Source of the DNA: JACKII01 sp965202745
Lineage (GTDB): Bacteria; Pseudomonadota; Alphaproteobacteria; Bin95
NCBI GenBank assembly: GCA_965202745.1
Contig: CBDBCB010000022.1
Location: 434,001-498,000, forward strand
Reading direction: 5' to 3'
Length of the DNA: 64,000 bases
In this document: positions 9,510 to 18,706 of the stretch, one piece after another
How the letters are laid out: each line of letters begins with the position of its first letter
How positions within the stretch are numbered: position 1 is the stretch's first letter
Position numbers and translations under genes: made by a program
Notes under the pieces: generated by a model
Told to the model about the DNA's origin: nothing
Seen by the model: the letters and a program-made list of their open reading frames with translations, nothing else
The model's database searches: none

Positions 9510-9538
9510 AGGCCTGGCATTTTGTCAGGCCTTTTTTT
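9510..9538 (+). terminator. Rho-independent terminator
   Basis: Stem AGGCCTG / CAGGCCT with a nine-base loop followed by a run of T, placed 15 bases after the hydratase stop codon. The IS1595-type element begins a few bases further on, so the insertion spared the upstream operon. Confidence 0.9.
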
Positions 9539-9611
9539 CATTCGCAATTAGTAGTTAAGGGCTTAATCCTTTGCGCATTTGATGCTATATATGTTGCACA
9601 CGGAGGAAATC

Positions 9612-10507
9612 ATGAACATCACCAGCGTTTTTTATAAGTTTCCGGATCAGGAAGCCTGCATTGCGCATTTAGAAAAGTTCGCTGGGGCGATGATCCACAT
9701 TGCCCGCATTGCGGGGCTACAAACGTGGCTTGTAAAGATGATCAAGACCGCATTGGCCGATGGAACTGTCATGGATGCAAATCCAGCTTCAACGTCCTGG
9801 CTGGTACAGTCTTTGAAAAAACCAAAATACCCCTTCAAAAATGGTTTTTGGGTGTTGCCTTGATTGTTAATGCCAGGAAAAGCCTATCAAGTTGTCAGCT
9901 TGCCCGTGATCTAGATATGAATCAAAAATCAGCATGGTTTATGCAGAAACGCATCCGCGCTGAAATGGCAAGCAAGCAGGGTGAAATCCTGTTACAAGGA
10001 ATTGTTGAAGCTGACGAAAGATATGTAGGTGGTAAACCACACAAGCGAAATAAACGTTTTGATAACAATGATTTACCTCCTCCACCTCCTCCGCGATGAA
10101 GAGGGACACGCAAAACGTCGGTTATTGGCGCGGTAAAACGCGGCGGTAAAGTCGTTGCCCGTGTCGCCAGCAGTCTGACTGGCAAGGACATTCTAAACTT
10201 CATTCGTAGCAGCGTCGATCCCGAAGGCTCGCTGCTGATCACTGATGAATTCAAGGCTTACAGCGCTGTTCGGGCAACCATGGCGCACGCCACAATCAAT
10301 CATAGCAAGGGCGAATATGTTTTCGGCAACATCCATACCAACACCATTGAAGGCTTCTGGTCACTTCTCAAACGGGCCTGGTACGGATCGCATCATCATT
10401 ATCGAAAATGCTATATGCCGCTCTATGTCGCGGAAGCATGCTGGAAGTACAATCAACGCAAGAACGACAACGCCTTCGGGTCTTTTATGCGGGGATGCTT
10501 TAAATGA
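9612..10507 (+). pseudogene. IS1595-family transposase (frameshift and in-frame TGA)
   Basis: DDE transposase with an N-terminal zinc ribbon (CPHCG and CHGC). The catalytic residues are visible in VEADERYVGG, LLITDEFKAY and NTIEGFWSLLKR. Translation starts at MNITSVFYKFPDQEAC after a GGAGG ribosome site. The reading frame breaks at GAAAAG near position 9672, where a -1 shift restores VRWGDDPHCPHCG. It then meets an in-frame TGA at 10097, after a run of six prolines, before continuing to the end in the same frame. Both lesions are identical in copy 2. The last codons overlap the passenger ATG as ATGA, so the passenger is translationally coupled. Recoding or movement in trans are both possible. 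Confidence 0.85.
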
Positions 10508-11934
10508 ACCGACTCTTTTATGGCGACTGCCTGACTGTCATGCGAGAAATGCCGTTAGGCAGTGTTGATCTGATTTATTTGGATTCCCCTTTCAACTCAA
10601 ACCGTGATTACAATGCGATTTATAAGGATGAGACAGGCCGTCCATTACCCGACCAGATTGAAGCTTTCTCCGATCTGTGGACTTTGGATGAAGATCGCGA
10701 ACGGGCAATCAGAAATATGCCAATCCTTATGAGAGAATCCGGTGTTGATGACGGTATCACCGAGCTCTGGAAAATTTGGTGTAACGCCCTGCGCAAGACG
10801 CAGCCTGGCCTACTTGCCTATCTCAGCTACATGACCGAGAGACTCTTGCCCATGCGGAGTATTCTCAAACCGACCGGATCAATTTATCTACACTGCGATC
10901 CTACTGCCAGTCATTACATCAAGGTGATGATGGACGGCATCTTCGGGCACGGAAATTTTCGGAATGAGATCATTTGGTGTTACAAATCTGGCGGCGCAAG
11001 CAAACGCTGGTTTGCAAAAAAACATGATACAATTCTATTTTATGCAAGAAATCACAGATATTGCAAATTTAATCAGTTAAAGATCAAATCTTACGGCCAA
11101 TCCGGAGGCGGCCATGGTGGTGCCATTAAATATTATAAAGATCAAAAAGGGACGTATTCAATTGTAACAGCCCGCGACTGGTGGGAAATTTCAATGTTGG
11201 CAACGACCCATAGTGAAGGACTTGGTTATGCGACTCAAAAACCACTTGCCCTATTGGAGCGGATCATTGCTGCCAGCACCAACGAAGGTGATGTGGTGTT
11301 CGATCCGTTCTGCCGGTGTGCTACGACGCTGGAAGCTGCCCACAAACTTGATCGCAAGTGGATCGGGATCGATATAGCCATTCACGCAATCAAGCGTGTC
11401 GCGAAGGTTCGGCTGGAAGATCGGCTTGGTTTGAAGGATGGTATTGATTTTGAGATCGAGGGTGTCCCACACAACATCGAGGGCGCTCGCGATCTATGGG
11501 AACGTGATAAATATCATTTTCAGAAATGGGCAATTGAGCAGATCGACGGCTTTGTCACTGCGCGAAAGACGGCTGATGGCGGTATTGACGGGCGGCTCTA
11601 TTTTGATATGGGAGGACGCAATCTTGAAAGCATGATGTTGGAAGTGAAGGGCGGCAGAAATATCGGTATCAGTGTTGTGCGGAACCTCCGAGGGGTTCTT
11701 GAACGCGAAAATGTGCCCATGGCAGGCTTAATCATCATGGACAATCCAGGGCCGACTAAGATGCGGAACTTTGCTCGCGAAATGGCGTCGGCAGGCGATC
11801 TTGAAGTCATGGGTGTTCAGTATTCGCGAATGCAATTGCTGACCGTTCAGGACATTCTTAACGGCAAGCGGTTTCCGACGCCTTCTGTGGCGCGGGCCAA
11901 AGGGGCGGCACAGCCTGTACTGCCGCTGGGTTGA
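10504..11934 (+). CDS. Passenger: beta-class DNA methyltransferase fused to PD-(D/E)xK-type domain (DSPF variant)
   Basis: 476 residues. The N-terminal 300 residues are an N4/N6-type DNA methyltransferase of permuted order. The catalytic motif IV lies at residues 27-30 (here D-S-P-F), a likely target-recognition stretch at about 150-215, and the SAM-binding motif I at 267-275 as DPFCRCATT, which departs from the usual FxGxG. Residues 340-440 look like an Mrr/PD-(D/E)xK nuclease: ADGGIDGRLYF supplies Asp362 and LEVKGG supplies Glu380 and Lys382. This copy has TCC at 10585 where copy 2 has CCC, changing the DPPF motif to DSPF, so methylation may be weakened here. Whether the nuclease cuts DNA is inference. 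Confidence 0.8.
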   Translation: MNRLFYGDCLTVMREMPLGSVDLIYLDSPFNSNRDYNAIYKDETGRPLPDQIEAFSDLWTLDEDRERAIRNMPILMRESGVDDGITELWKIWCNALRKTQPGLLAYLSYMTERLLPMRSILKPTGSIYLHCDPTASHYIKVMMDGIFGHGNFRNEIIWCYKSGGASKRWFAKKHDTILFYARNHRYCKFNQLKIKSYGQSGGGHGGAIKYYKDQKGTYSIVTARDWWEISMLATTHSEGLGYATQKPLALLERIIAASTNEGDVVFDPFCRCATTLEAAHKLDRKWIGIDIAIHAIKRVAKVRLEDRLGLKDGIDFEIEGVPHNIEGARDLWERDKYHFQKWAIEQIDGFVTARKTADGGIDGRLYFDMGGRNLESMMLEVKGGRNIGISVVRNLRGVLERENVPMAGLIIMDNPGPTKMRNFAREMASAGDLEVMGVQYSRMQLLTVQDILNGKRFPTPSVARAKGAAQPVLPLG

Positions 11935-11959
11935 TAGATAAGCCCTTAAATATTAATTG

Positions 11960-12704
11960 CGATTATTTTTGAAGAAAATTCAGCAAAACGGATTTGTTGG
12001 ACCTATTAGTGGCGTGCGCCACGAAGCCGGTGCATTCAAATTAGATACGCAAAGGCTCCATGAAACGATCTCAGCTGATGGTCTAAATTCCAGAAAACGT
12101 GCATTGCTCTTTGTCATTAAAAGAGTCTTGGATGATGCAGGTCTTTGGGACGTGCCCAATCTCAAGATTTTGTCCGCTGATGGAAGCAGCAGAATTGCTT
12201 TAATAATGCGCGGAATTTTCCCTTTTTTTGGGAACCGAATTCCTTCCATCTGAACAGGATCGATCAAAGTTCTTTCCAATTCCTCATATGGATCTTTGCA
12301 ATATTGATTTTGAAAAAGAAACGTTTCATATGTTCATGAGTGCAGATGTTCTCGAACATGTCCCAAATCTTGATTTGGCTCTAGAAAATATTTTTGCGAC
12401 TTTGAGCCCAGGCGGATTTCTTATTTCGTCGTTTCCGTTTTTTCCAAATCGTTCAGCAACAATTGTCAAGGCAAAGTTTGATGAAAACGGAAAGTTGGTG
12501 CATCTTATGGAACCAGAATACCATAGAAACCCCGTCAAGCCCGAAGCAGGTTCACTGGTTTTCTCGTTGCCGGGGTGGAGTATTTTATCAAATCTTCGCG
12601 ATATAGGATTTAGCGATGCTTATTTTGCATCTGTTTCATCGGCGCGATATGGAATTCTGTCCAATAATCGATTTGGCCCATTCATTTTAGTAGCCGAAAA
12701 GTGA
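11960..12704 (+). pseudogene. Class I SAM-dependent methyltransferase, 5'-truncated and frameshifted
   Basis: AT-rich coding remnant directly abutting the right end of the IS copy. The first part reads through NLKILSADGSSRIAL, a motif-I-like glycine segment. It then loses frame in a run of seven T near 12225-12231 and resumes with LGTEFLPSEQDRS. Downstream the canonical ADVLEHVPNLDLALENIF and LSPGGFLISSFPF motifs of class I methyltransferases are clear, and the frame ends with FILVAEK. The start codon is missing, presumably removed by the IS insertion. Low GC compared with the neighbours suggests foreign origin. The substrate is unknown. Confidence 0.75.
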
Positions 12705-12787
12705 GCATTTCCACAAGTATTCTTTAACCCAATGCGCACCGGGCAAAGGTCTTTTCCTGCGCGGTTTGCCGATAGCGGACAGGGGAA

Positions 12788-12815
12788 CATCAAACCCGTT
12801 TCCGGGTTTGATGTA
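12788..12815. repeat. Hairpin with adjoining TATAAT
   Basis: Perfect stem ACATCAAACCCG / CGGGTTTGATGT around a short TTTC loop, immediately followed by TATAAT. It lies in the 250-base gap between the broken methyltransferase and the ankyrin gene. It could be a terminator remnant or a hairpin overlapping a promoter; no downstream T-run is present. Confidence 0.4.
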
Positions 12816-12954
12816 TAATCGTGCCTGTTTCAAAAATAATGATTATTTTGTGATTGTTTTGGGGTCGGATCATCCGGCGCAGGCCAGCGCAAAGCCTCCC
12901 AGAACATGCCGCCCTGTGGCAGACCGGGGACACAAAGCCGGGGAGGCAAGACAT

Positions 12955-13296
12955 ATGAACTGGATCAGGGGGGCTGTGATCGCCATCGTCGTATCGCTTG
13001 GGCGAGACCAGCCTGCCCAAGCGGGCTGCGATGACTGGAATACATGGGGCTTCTTTGAGGACGCGGAGGGTGATCTGGTCCGCACATGCCTCGCCGCAGG
13101 GGCCGATCACAACGCGCGGGACGATTACGGCCATACCCCGCTGCACAGAGCGGCCTTTTCGGGCCGGGCGGAGGCCATCGCAGCGCTCATCGCCGCAGGA
13201 GCTGATCCCGGCGCAAAAAGGGACCAGTTGCCGGTGGAATATTGGGCCATTTTCCGGGTTCAAGATTGCCCCTTGGCGCGCGTGCTCACCCCATAG
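12955..13296 (+). CDS. Secreted ankyrin-repeat protein (possibly truncated)
   Basis: 113 residues with an N-terminal hydrophobic segment MNWIRGAVIAIVVSLG ending near AQAG, suggesting export. It is followed by two ankyrin-type repeats, including DYGHTPLHRAAFSGRAEAIAALIAAGADP. The C-terminal segment (EYWAIFRVQDCPLARVL) does not continue the repeat pattern, and typical members are longer, so the 3' end may be a rearrangement junction. A strongly matching ankyrin segment recurs near 26.93 kb. The ATG chosen follows GGGGAGGC. Function unknown. Confidence 0.6.
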   Translation: MNWIRGAVIAIVVSLGRDQPAQAGCDDWNTWGFFEDAEGDLVRTCLAAGADHNARDDYGHTPLHRAAFSGRAEAIAALIAAGADPGAKRDQLPVEYWAIFRVQDCPLARVLTP

Positions 13297-13362
13297 CTGA
13301 CGCGCCCCAAGGGGCACTGGGCCGCAGGCCAGTTCTATGGGCTTTATCTCTGATTGGCTTGT

Positions 13363-14289
13363 TTAAGCTTTACGGTTTTTGCGCTGATTGAGCCGATAGC
13401 TTTCGCCGTTCATCTCAAGGATATGGACATGGTGGGTTAGCCGATCGAGGATGGCGCCGGTGAGACGCTCTGAGCCAAAGACCTCTGTCCATTCATCGAA
13501 CGGCAGGGTCGACGTAATGATGATCGACCCGCGCTCGTAGCGCTGGGCGATGACATCGAAGAGCCATTCAGCCCCGGTCTTTGAGAGCGGCACAAAGCCA
13601 AGTTCGGCGATGATCAGCAGATCCTGGGCGGCTATCTGCTGTTGATGGCGTTGAAGGCGGCGCTCGTCGGCGGCTTCAATCCTCTCACGCCCCAAAGCGG
13701 CAGCCGTAGTGAAGCGGACCTTCATGCCCTTTTGAGGAGCCACCAGTCCTAGCCCCAGGGCGACGGGGGTTTTGCCGGTTCCGCTTGGCCCGAGGGCGAT
13801 CACGGCCTTATGGACGTAGCCTCGGACCTGGACCTCATGATGGGCAACCGCGGTTGGCACGGAGTAATCGTTGTTGCGATAGCGGACCATCGAGATAGAC
13901 GTTGCGCGCGTACTGCCCTTCTCACAGGCGTCATAGGGCGTCGCTGGCAAGGCCATCAACGCATCCAGGTCATGCGGCAGGCGCTCACCAATCGTCTCGC
14001 CATGTCCGTGGACACCATCGTCCTGGCGCTTCAGGCACTGTGCTTCCAGCCAAGCGTTCAGCACATCGAACTACCCGACGAGATCGGGGGGCCGGGCGGG
14101 ATGGCACTGTTTCTTGATGACCCGGTTGTCGTCTTCCAGGATCTGATCGATGATCGGAATGACCCGATCGAGCTTGGGCCGGGATGGCTGTCGTTCACGG
14201 CGATAGCCAGGAGGAACCGAGTGCTTCAGGATCTTCGAAACGGTCTTGCGGTCGATCCCAAAATGCTTCGCCGCTGCTCGGGCACTCAT
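13363..14289 (-). pseudogene. IS21-family remnant: istA/istB fusion by deletion
   Basis: The minus strand first encodes an IstA N-terminus (MSARAAAKHFGIDRKTVSKIL helix-turn-helix), then reaches an in-frame TAG at 14071. It continues as the IstA C-terminal part (NDYSVPTAVAHHEVQVRGYVH) and runs directly into IstB (ALGPSGTGKTPVALGLG). The middle of IstA and the N-terminus of IstB are deleted. IstB Walker B reads LLIIAELGF, with Ala in place of the catalytic Asp, so the ATPase would be dead even if made. It is a relic of the IS21 helper/transposase pair. A separate IstB tail lies on the plus strand at 28.5 kb. Confidence 0.85.
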
Positions 14290-14419
14290 TCCATCAACGG
14301 GGCATGCCCGGCGGACGCGCCCCTACAATTCCACAGTATACATCTCCCCGCCTTCCGCTCGTTGCATCCAGCGTAAAGGGGCGGACTTTTATTCCGCAAC
14401 GCTCAGAGCATCCGACCCT

Positions 14420-14775
14420 TTCTGTGAACCAATTGGTCTCCGGAATTTACACACGGGCACCGCGCCGATCCCGGTCATTCCCTCTCGTTCTGGCAGGTGA
14501 CCGTGACGAACGACCCGCGCGGGGCCCCTCGGGCGTCGTCTCATTGGAAAATGGTGCCAGCAATGTGCTCCACTCAGCTTCAAGCGCTTGCTCGATCAAC
14601 TGCCACGCCCCGGAACGGATCAAATCCGTCAGCGGATCACAGGAAAATCCCTTGGGATGGGGCAACGCGGTGATGGTATCTCTCGTCATGGGGCATAGCC
14701 TTTTCTCGGCGAGAATTGCGGCGCGGGAACAACGCCATGATATGCCGCCCCTCAGGACAATCACCAACTTTCAGC
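14420..14775 (-). mobile_element. IS256-family remnant (end plus transposase N-terminus)
   Basis: The minus strand encodes TRDTITALPHPKGFSCDPLTD and LIRSGAWQLIEQALEAEWSTLLA, the typical N-terminus of Mutator-type IS256 transposases. After a frameshift near 14550 it continues as RVVRHGHLPEREGMTGIGAVPV and is then cut off. The segment at 14695-14775 is the upstream end of the element and recurs, inverted, near 26.83-26.92 kb. The element's outer end lies against the truncated TIR gene, so its insertion or a later deletion explains the loss of the TIR N-terminus. Confidence 0.75.
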
Positions 14776-15155
14776 TGTTTATGGAAGACAGGGTGCTTCG
14801 AGATTTTCTCGTTGGACAAAAGAAGAATTCAAAGAACTCCATTAATTTTACCGACTACTCTGTGAAGGAGCGTTGGTCTTCTCAATGGAAGACGAACTGC
14901 CGTGCTAGGATAAAAGGGTGCGCTGGCATGATAGGAATTATCACTAGGAATACAACAAAGGCCGACGGACAACTATGGGAATTAAAGTGTACTCTTGAGG
15001 AAAGAGTGCCGTTGTTTCTGATTCATAGTCATAACGATGCATCCGAGCGCCTTGCAACATTGCCTGCGCCCATAACCCGTGGGAGAATTTATGATTGGAC
15101 GGAAGCTAACATCGTTTCTTTCTTGGATGGGCTGGCTGTAGGAGGCGAGCAATGA
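14775..15155 (+). pseudogene. TIR-domain protein, C-terminal part (Thoeris ThsB-like)
   Basis: About 125 residues matching the MTH538/Thoeris-type TIR fold from its second helix onward. VLRDFLVGQKKNSKNSINFTD, DYSVKERWSSQWKTNCRARI, GIITRNTTKADGQLWELKC and RIYDWTEANIVSFLDGL are in family order. The Glu in LWELKC is at the place of the NADase catalytic Glu. The N-terminal strand and loop are missing, replaced by IS256 sequence. The stop codon overlaps the next ATG as ATGA, preceded by GGAGG, so the pair was translationally coupled. It is presumably inactive. Confidence 0.7.
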
Positions 15156-15228
15156 AGAGAGCTCTTGTTGTTGGAAGCAATGACTATGCCTCGCCAAACG
15201 GCCTGAATGGTTGTGTGAACCATGCAAC
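15152..15228 (+). pseudogene. Caspase-like (peptidase C14) gene, N-terminal 25 codons only
   Basis: The first residues, MKRALVVGSNDYASPNGLN and then GCVNHA, are the typical opening strand and loop of bacterial caspase-like (metacaspase) domains. The similarity ends abruptly at about 15228, and the open frame then runs for 39 unrelated codons. The catalytic His and Cys are absent. Together with the coupled TIR gene upstream this is the gene pair of type IV Thoeris, in which a TIR-made nucleotide activates a caspase-like protease; here it is a relic. The identification rests on a short segment. Confidence 0.5.
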
Positions 15229-15425
15229 CTTCCATCCATCGAGTGCCTATGTCTTGCCAGGAACAAGGCACGCGGCGCTCTTCGGCTTTGTCATCGTCCT
15301 TGGCCATGCGCGCAGGCTCCTGAAAGGGATAATGCGTGTAAAATAGTAGGACTGCGGGAAAAGCGGCAATAAAGGACTTATTGGGGTATATTCCGGGTGA
15401 GTGCAGAATAGTACGTTAAGGTTGT

Positions 15426-17481
15426 TCATCGCCGATTTTGCCACCTGTATTCGCCGGTGAGCAGGATATGCGCCCATCCGAGTGCTGAGATGGGCGACAG
15501 AAGCTCTGGTGAACAGTCGAGACCGGCGCGTTTTCGGGCTGTGACGGCTTGGCCGAGGTGCTTGGTGTTCCAGTAGATGATGATTGCCGCCAGGAGGTTC
15601 AGCCCCGCCATTCGATAGTGCTGCCCTTCGGTGGTGCGATCCCGGATTTCACCCTGACGGCCAATGCGCAGCGCGTTTTTGAGAGCATGATGTGCTTCCC
15701 CTTTATTTAACCCGATCTGCGCCCTGCGCTGCATATCGGCGTCGAGCACCCAGTCAATGACAAAGAGTGTGCGTTCGATCCGCCCGATCTCGCTCAGGGC
15801 AAGGGCCAACTCGTGCTGACGCGGGTAGGATGCGAACTTTTTCAGCAACTGGCTGGGTAGCATGATGCCAGCCGCCATGGTGGCCACGGCACGCAAGATG
15901 GCTGGCCCGTTTTGAACGATCAGACTTTCCCTGATTTTGCCGCCAATCAAACCGCGCAGTTCTTTCGGGGCGGCAGCCGGATCGAACAGATAGAGCCGCG
16001 TGGATGGCAGATCGCGGATGCGTGGAATGAAGCGATAGGACAGCAATGAAGTGGCCGCGAAGACGAGATCGGTGAAGCCGCCCGTATCAGCATATTGCTC
16101 TTTGATCTTGCGGCCTGTGTCGTTCATCAACAAGCCGTCCAGGATATAGGGTGCCTCGTTCACCGTCGCCGGGATATTCTGGGTGGCAAACGGGCCGAAC
16201 TGATCTGACACGTGGGGATAAGCCTTTAGCCCTGGTTCGGAACCGTATTTCGCATTAATCAGATTCATTGCCTCGCCCTGTCGTGCTGCCGGGAAGAACT
16301 GGCCATCGCTTGAAGCGGTGACACCACCGCCCCAGCACTGTGCCATTGGCAGATCAGATTGAGCTTGGATCACCATGGCCAAGGCACGGCTGATAGCATC
16401 ACTCTCGACGTGCCACCCACAGGCGGTTTCGGTGGCTATATCACGTGATGCCCCATCCCCCTTGGCTTCCAGAAGGGCAGCGCCCAGTGATTTGAATGAG
16501 CGCAATGTGTCGTGAAGGGCCAATTTTGCATCTGCGATCCGCGCATCACAGGTTTTCTTGGCATCACGCCAGGTTTTCCCGACAATCCGGTCATGGGTTT
16601 CAACTACCGCATCGGCGATGGCCGCGCGCCACTCCACCGCACAGACGGCCAAAATAGCAAGCCGCCGGTCGCTGCTAATATCGCGCAGGCCATCGGCAAA
16701 ATAGCGTTCCCCTTGATGGCGCAACCGAGTGATCCGGTGGGGGGATATCGTCAAGGATATCGGGCGACAATCCCAATGCCTGCAAGCATTCCAGCTTGTC
16801 CAGCAGCCGGGATGCCCCCGCTGAGTTGCTGCCCACCTCAAACTGACGCAGCCAAACGAACCGGCTGACAGTGCCATCGACCATTTCTGTCAGAAAGCTG
16901 TCCAGCCGTTCTCTCATCTCGTTGCAGAGCCGGTCTACGATGCGGCTTTCAATCCGGCGTTCGGCGGCAACAAGTGCATCAGCGCAGAGCCGTTCGATGA
17001 CAGATACCCCCGATAGGATCGTCTGTGGGCGGCGGCATTCTTCGACAAATTTCTCGGCCACGTCCTTATTCGAACGGGCCGTCTCTGCTTGGCATTCCAG
17101 CCATGCCTTCAGGTCACGTGCGCCACGGCCAGAGAACATCCGATAGCCGTAAATTGACCGAAGCTCGACAAGATGCTCGCGTCTTGTTTCCGCTCGATGT
17201 GCATAGTTGATCAGGTCATCGGGGCTCAGACCAAGCTGCGCCGCCAGGAATTTCGTTGCAGGCTCCGGGATCGTTTCTCCCGGCGTCAGCAATCGCCCCG
17301 GACACCAAAGAGTACACAGCTGAAGTGCAAAGCCAAATTGATTGCGGGCGCGACGGCGCGAGCGAATATTTTCCAGATCGTCGTCCACCAGAATGTAATG
17401 TTGAAGAAGCGTTGCTTCATCAGTTGGCAGGTCGAAAAGTGCCGAACGCTGGCGCTCGGTTAGGATGGTGCGATGCGCCAT
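15426..17481 (-). pseudogene. tnpA: Tn3-family transposase TnpA (frameshift and internal deletion)
   Basis: The N-terminal 235 residues (MAHRTILTERQRSALFDLPTDE onward) match Tn3-family TnpA. Near 16740 the frame shifts and continues with LRHQGERYFADGLRDISSDRR. At about 16340 the sequence jumps from an N-terminal region to the catalytic region TASSDGQFFPAARQGEAMN, implying loss of roughly 300 residues, since full TnpA is close to 1000. The tail ALGWAHILLTGEYRW is typical and intact. The gene is divergent from the resolvase gene. It cannot make an active transposase. Confidence 0.85.
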
Positions 17482-17612
17482 GTTTCTTTTGCTTTCTGCG
17501 GAGGGTTTGCTTATTGATGGTTGTGATACGGATTAAGGAATGAAAAGGACGGCAGAAAGACCAAAGCTCCTCAACGCATCACAAACGGTCGTTTAAGAAA
17601 TGGCCCGCAGCG

Positions 17613-17994
17613 ATGCATGAAGCAGACAAAGACCTGAGTGACGCTCTCTTCGATGAAATCCGCGCGTTGGAAGAAAGCCTGTGGCAGGCGAACACGCGGT
17701 TTGACAATGTCCTGATGGATCATGTCTTCGCGCAAGATTTCTGCGAGTTTGGTAGGTCAGGGCGAACCTATGCCCGGCATGAGATGCTCTTCGAACCAAC
17801 CGACTTTCAGGAAATCGCGGCGACAATACCCCTACCAGAGTTTCGTGCGCCCCATCACCGATGACGTTGTCCAGACCACCTACGTAAGTGAAGTCGTGTA
17901 CGACGGAGACAGCCAGCGTGGAAACCGGTCTTCGATTTGGAGCAGGATTGATGGGGTCTGGCGGCTACGCTTCCACCAGGGAACGCCATGCTGA
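17613..17994 (+). pseudogene. NTF2-like/DUF4440 protein, frameshifted
   Basis: The first frame gives EADKDLSDALFDEIRALEESLW and VLMDHVFAQDFCEFGRSGRTY, a SnoaL/DUF4440-like start. Near 17840 the frame changes, after which RPITDDVVQTTYVSEVVYDG and SIWSRIDGVWRLRFHQGTPC complete the fold. A single-base change would restore a protein of about 127 residues. The stop codon overlaps the resolvase start, so it was coupled to tnpR and probably travelled as a Tn3 passenger. Function unknown. Confidence 0.7.
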
Positions 17995-18599
17995 TCGGAT
18001 ATGCCAGAGTCTCCAAGGCGGACGGCAGCCAATCACTCGATCTGCAAAGAGATGCGCTTGTCGCCGCCGGTGTCGGTACCAATCAGATTTATTCTGATCG
18101 GGCCTCGGGCAAGAAAGATCAACGCCCCGGCCTTGAAGCCTGTTTGAAAGCCCTGCGCGAAGGCGATGGTCTGGTAATCTGGAAACTGGATCGGATGGGT
18201 CGCAGCCTGAACCATCTGGTGAAAACGACAACCATGCTGTCCGAACGCGGTGTTGGCCTGAAAGTTCTCACTGGCCAAGGCGCGCCGATCGATACGACAA
18301 CCGCCGCTGGCCGCCTGTCGTTTGGAATTTTTGCCGCCTTGGCCGAGTTTGAAAGCGAACTGATCCGGGAACGTACCATGGCTGGTCTTCAGGCGGCACG
18401 CGCCCGAGGGAGAAAAGGGGGTCGGAAATTTGCACTTACCAAAGCCCAAGTCCGTATGGCTCAAGCCGCAATGGCCAACCGCGACACATCCGTTTCCGAG
18501 CTTTGCAAAGACCTCGGCGTGAAGCCTGTAACTTTCTACCGATACATCGACCCCAACGGCAATCTACACGACTACGGGAAACGTGTACTCGGAGTTTAA
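17988..18599 (+). CDS. tnpR: Tn3-type serine resolvase
   Basis: 203-residue serine recombinase. The catalytic Ser9 lies in GYARVSK, the conserved Arg residues in IWKLDRMGRS and FESELIRERT, and a C-terminal helix-turn-helix is at about residues 160-185 (TSVSELCKDLGVKPVTFYRY). It resolves cointegrates at a res site, expected in the 17.48-17.61 kb gap between the divergent tnpA and this operon. It looks complete, unlike its transposase. The start overlaps the upstream broken gene's stop by a few bases. Confidence 0.92.
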   Translation: MLIGYARVSKADGSQSLDLQRDALVAAGVGTNQIYSDRASGKKDQRPGLEACLKALREGDGLVIWKLDRMGRSLNHLVKTTTMLSERGVGLKVLTGQGAPIDTTTAAGRLSFGIFAALAEFESELIRERTMAGLQAARARGRKGGRKFALTKAQVRMAQAAMANRDTSVSELCKDLGVKPVTFYRYIDPNGNLHDYGKRVLGV

Positions 18600-18650
18600 C
18601 ATACTATCCTGCACCAAGCCAGAAGCCACCCCATTTAGCCCACCTGGCGC

Positions 18651-18685
18651 TTGCAAACAGTCTATATATAGACTATATATCTTAG
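18651..18685 (+). promoter_or_regulatory. Promoter with palindromic operator for the RES-Xre pair
   Basis: A -35 like TTGCAA is separated by 17 bases from TATATA, and the spacer holds the perfect palindrome TCTATATATAGA. A ribosome site follows within a few bases. Xre-type antitoxins usually repress their own promoter, so the palindrome is the natural candidate operator; this is inference. Confidence 0.55.
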
Positions 18686-18706
18686 GAGACAAAATTGGAG
18701 AGTGCC

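Larger units (their letters stand above)
9545..11959 (+). mobile_element. IS1595-family element with methylase/nuclease passenger, copy 1
   Basis: 2415-bp element ending in imperfect inverted repeats of about 21 bases: CAATTAGTAGTTAAGGGCTTA on the left and CAATTAATATTTAAGGGCTTA as the complement of the right end. It holds a broken IS1595-type transposase and a coupled passenger gene. An inverted copy of identical length lies at 37297-39711, and the bases match up to exactly these ends. Its base composition is more AT-rich than the surrounding chromosome. The 8-bp target duplication expected for the family is not visible at either copy, nor when flanks are exchanged between copies, so the flanks have been rearranged or the duplications have decayed. 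Confidence 0.9.

Noticed and set aside
9537..11967. Eight-base target duplications at IS1595-type copy 1
   Set aside because: Left TTCATTCG and right CGATTATT do not match, nor do they match flanks of copy 2 after exchange, and shifting the ends by a few bases does not help.
15247..15477. Short open frames between the caspase fragment and the Tn3 transposase
   Set aside because: No ribosome sites or family resemblance; they sit in junction DNA between two decayed elements.
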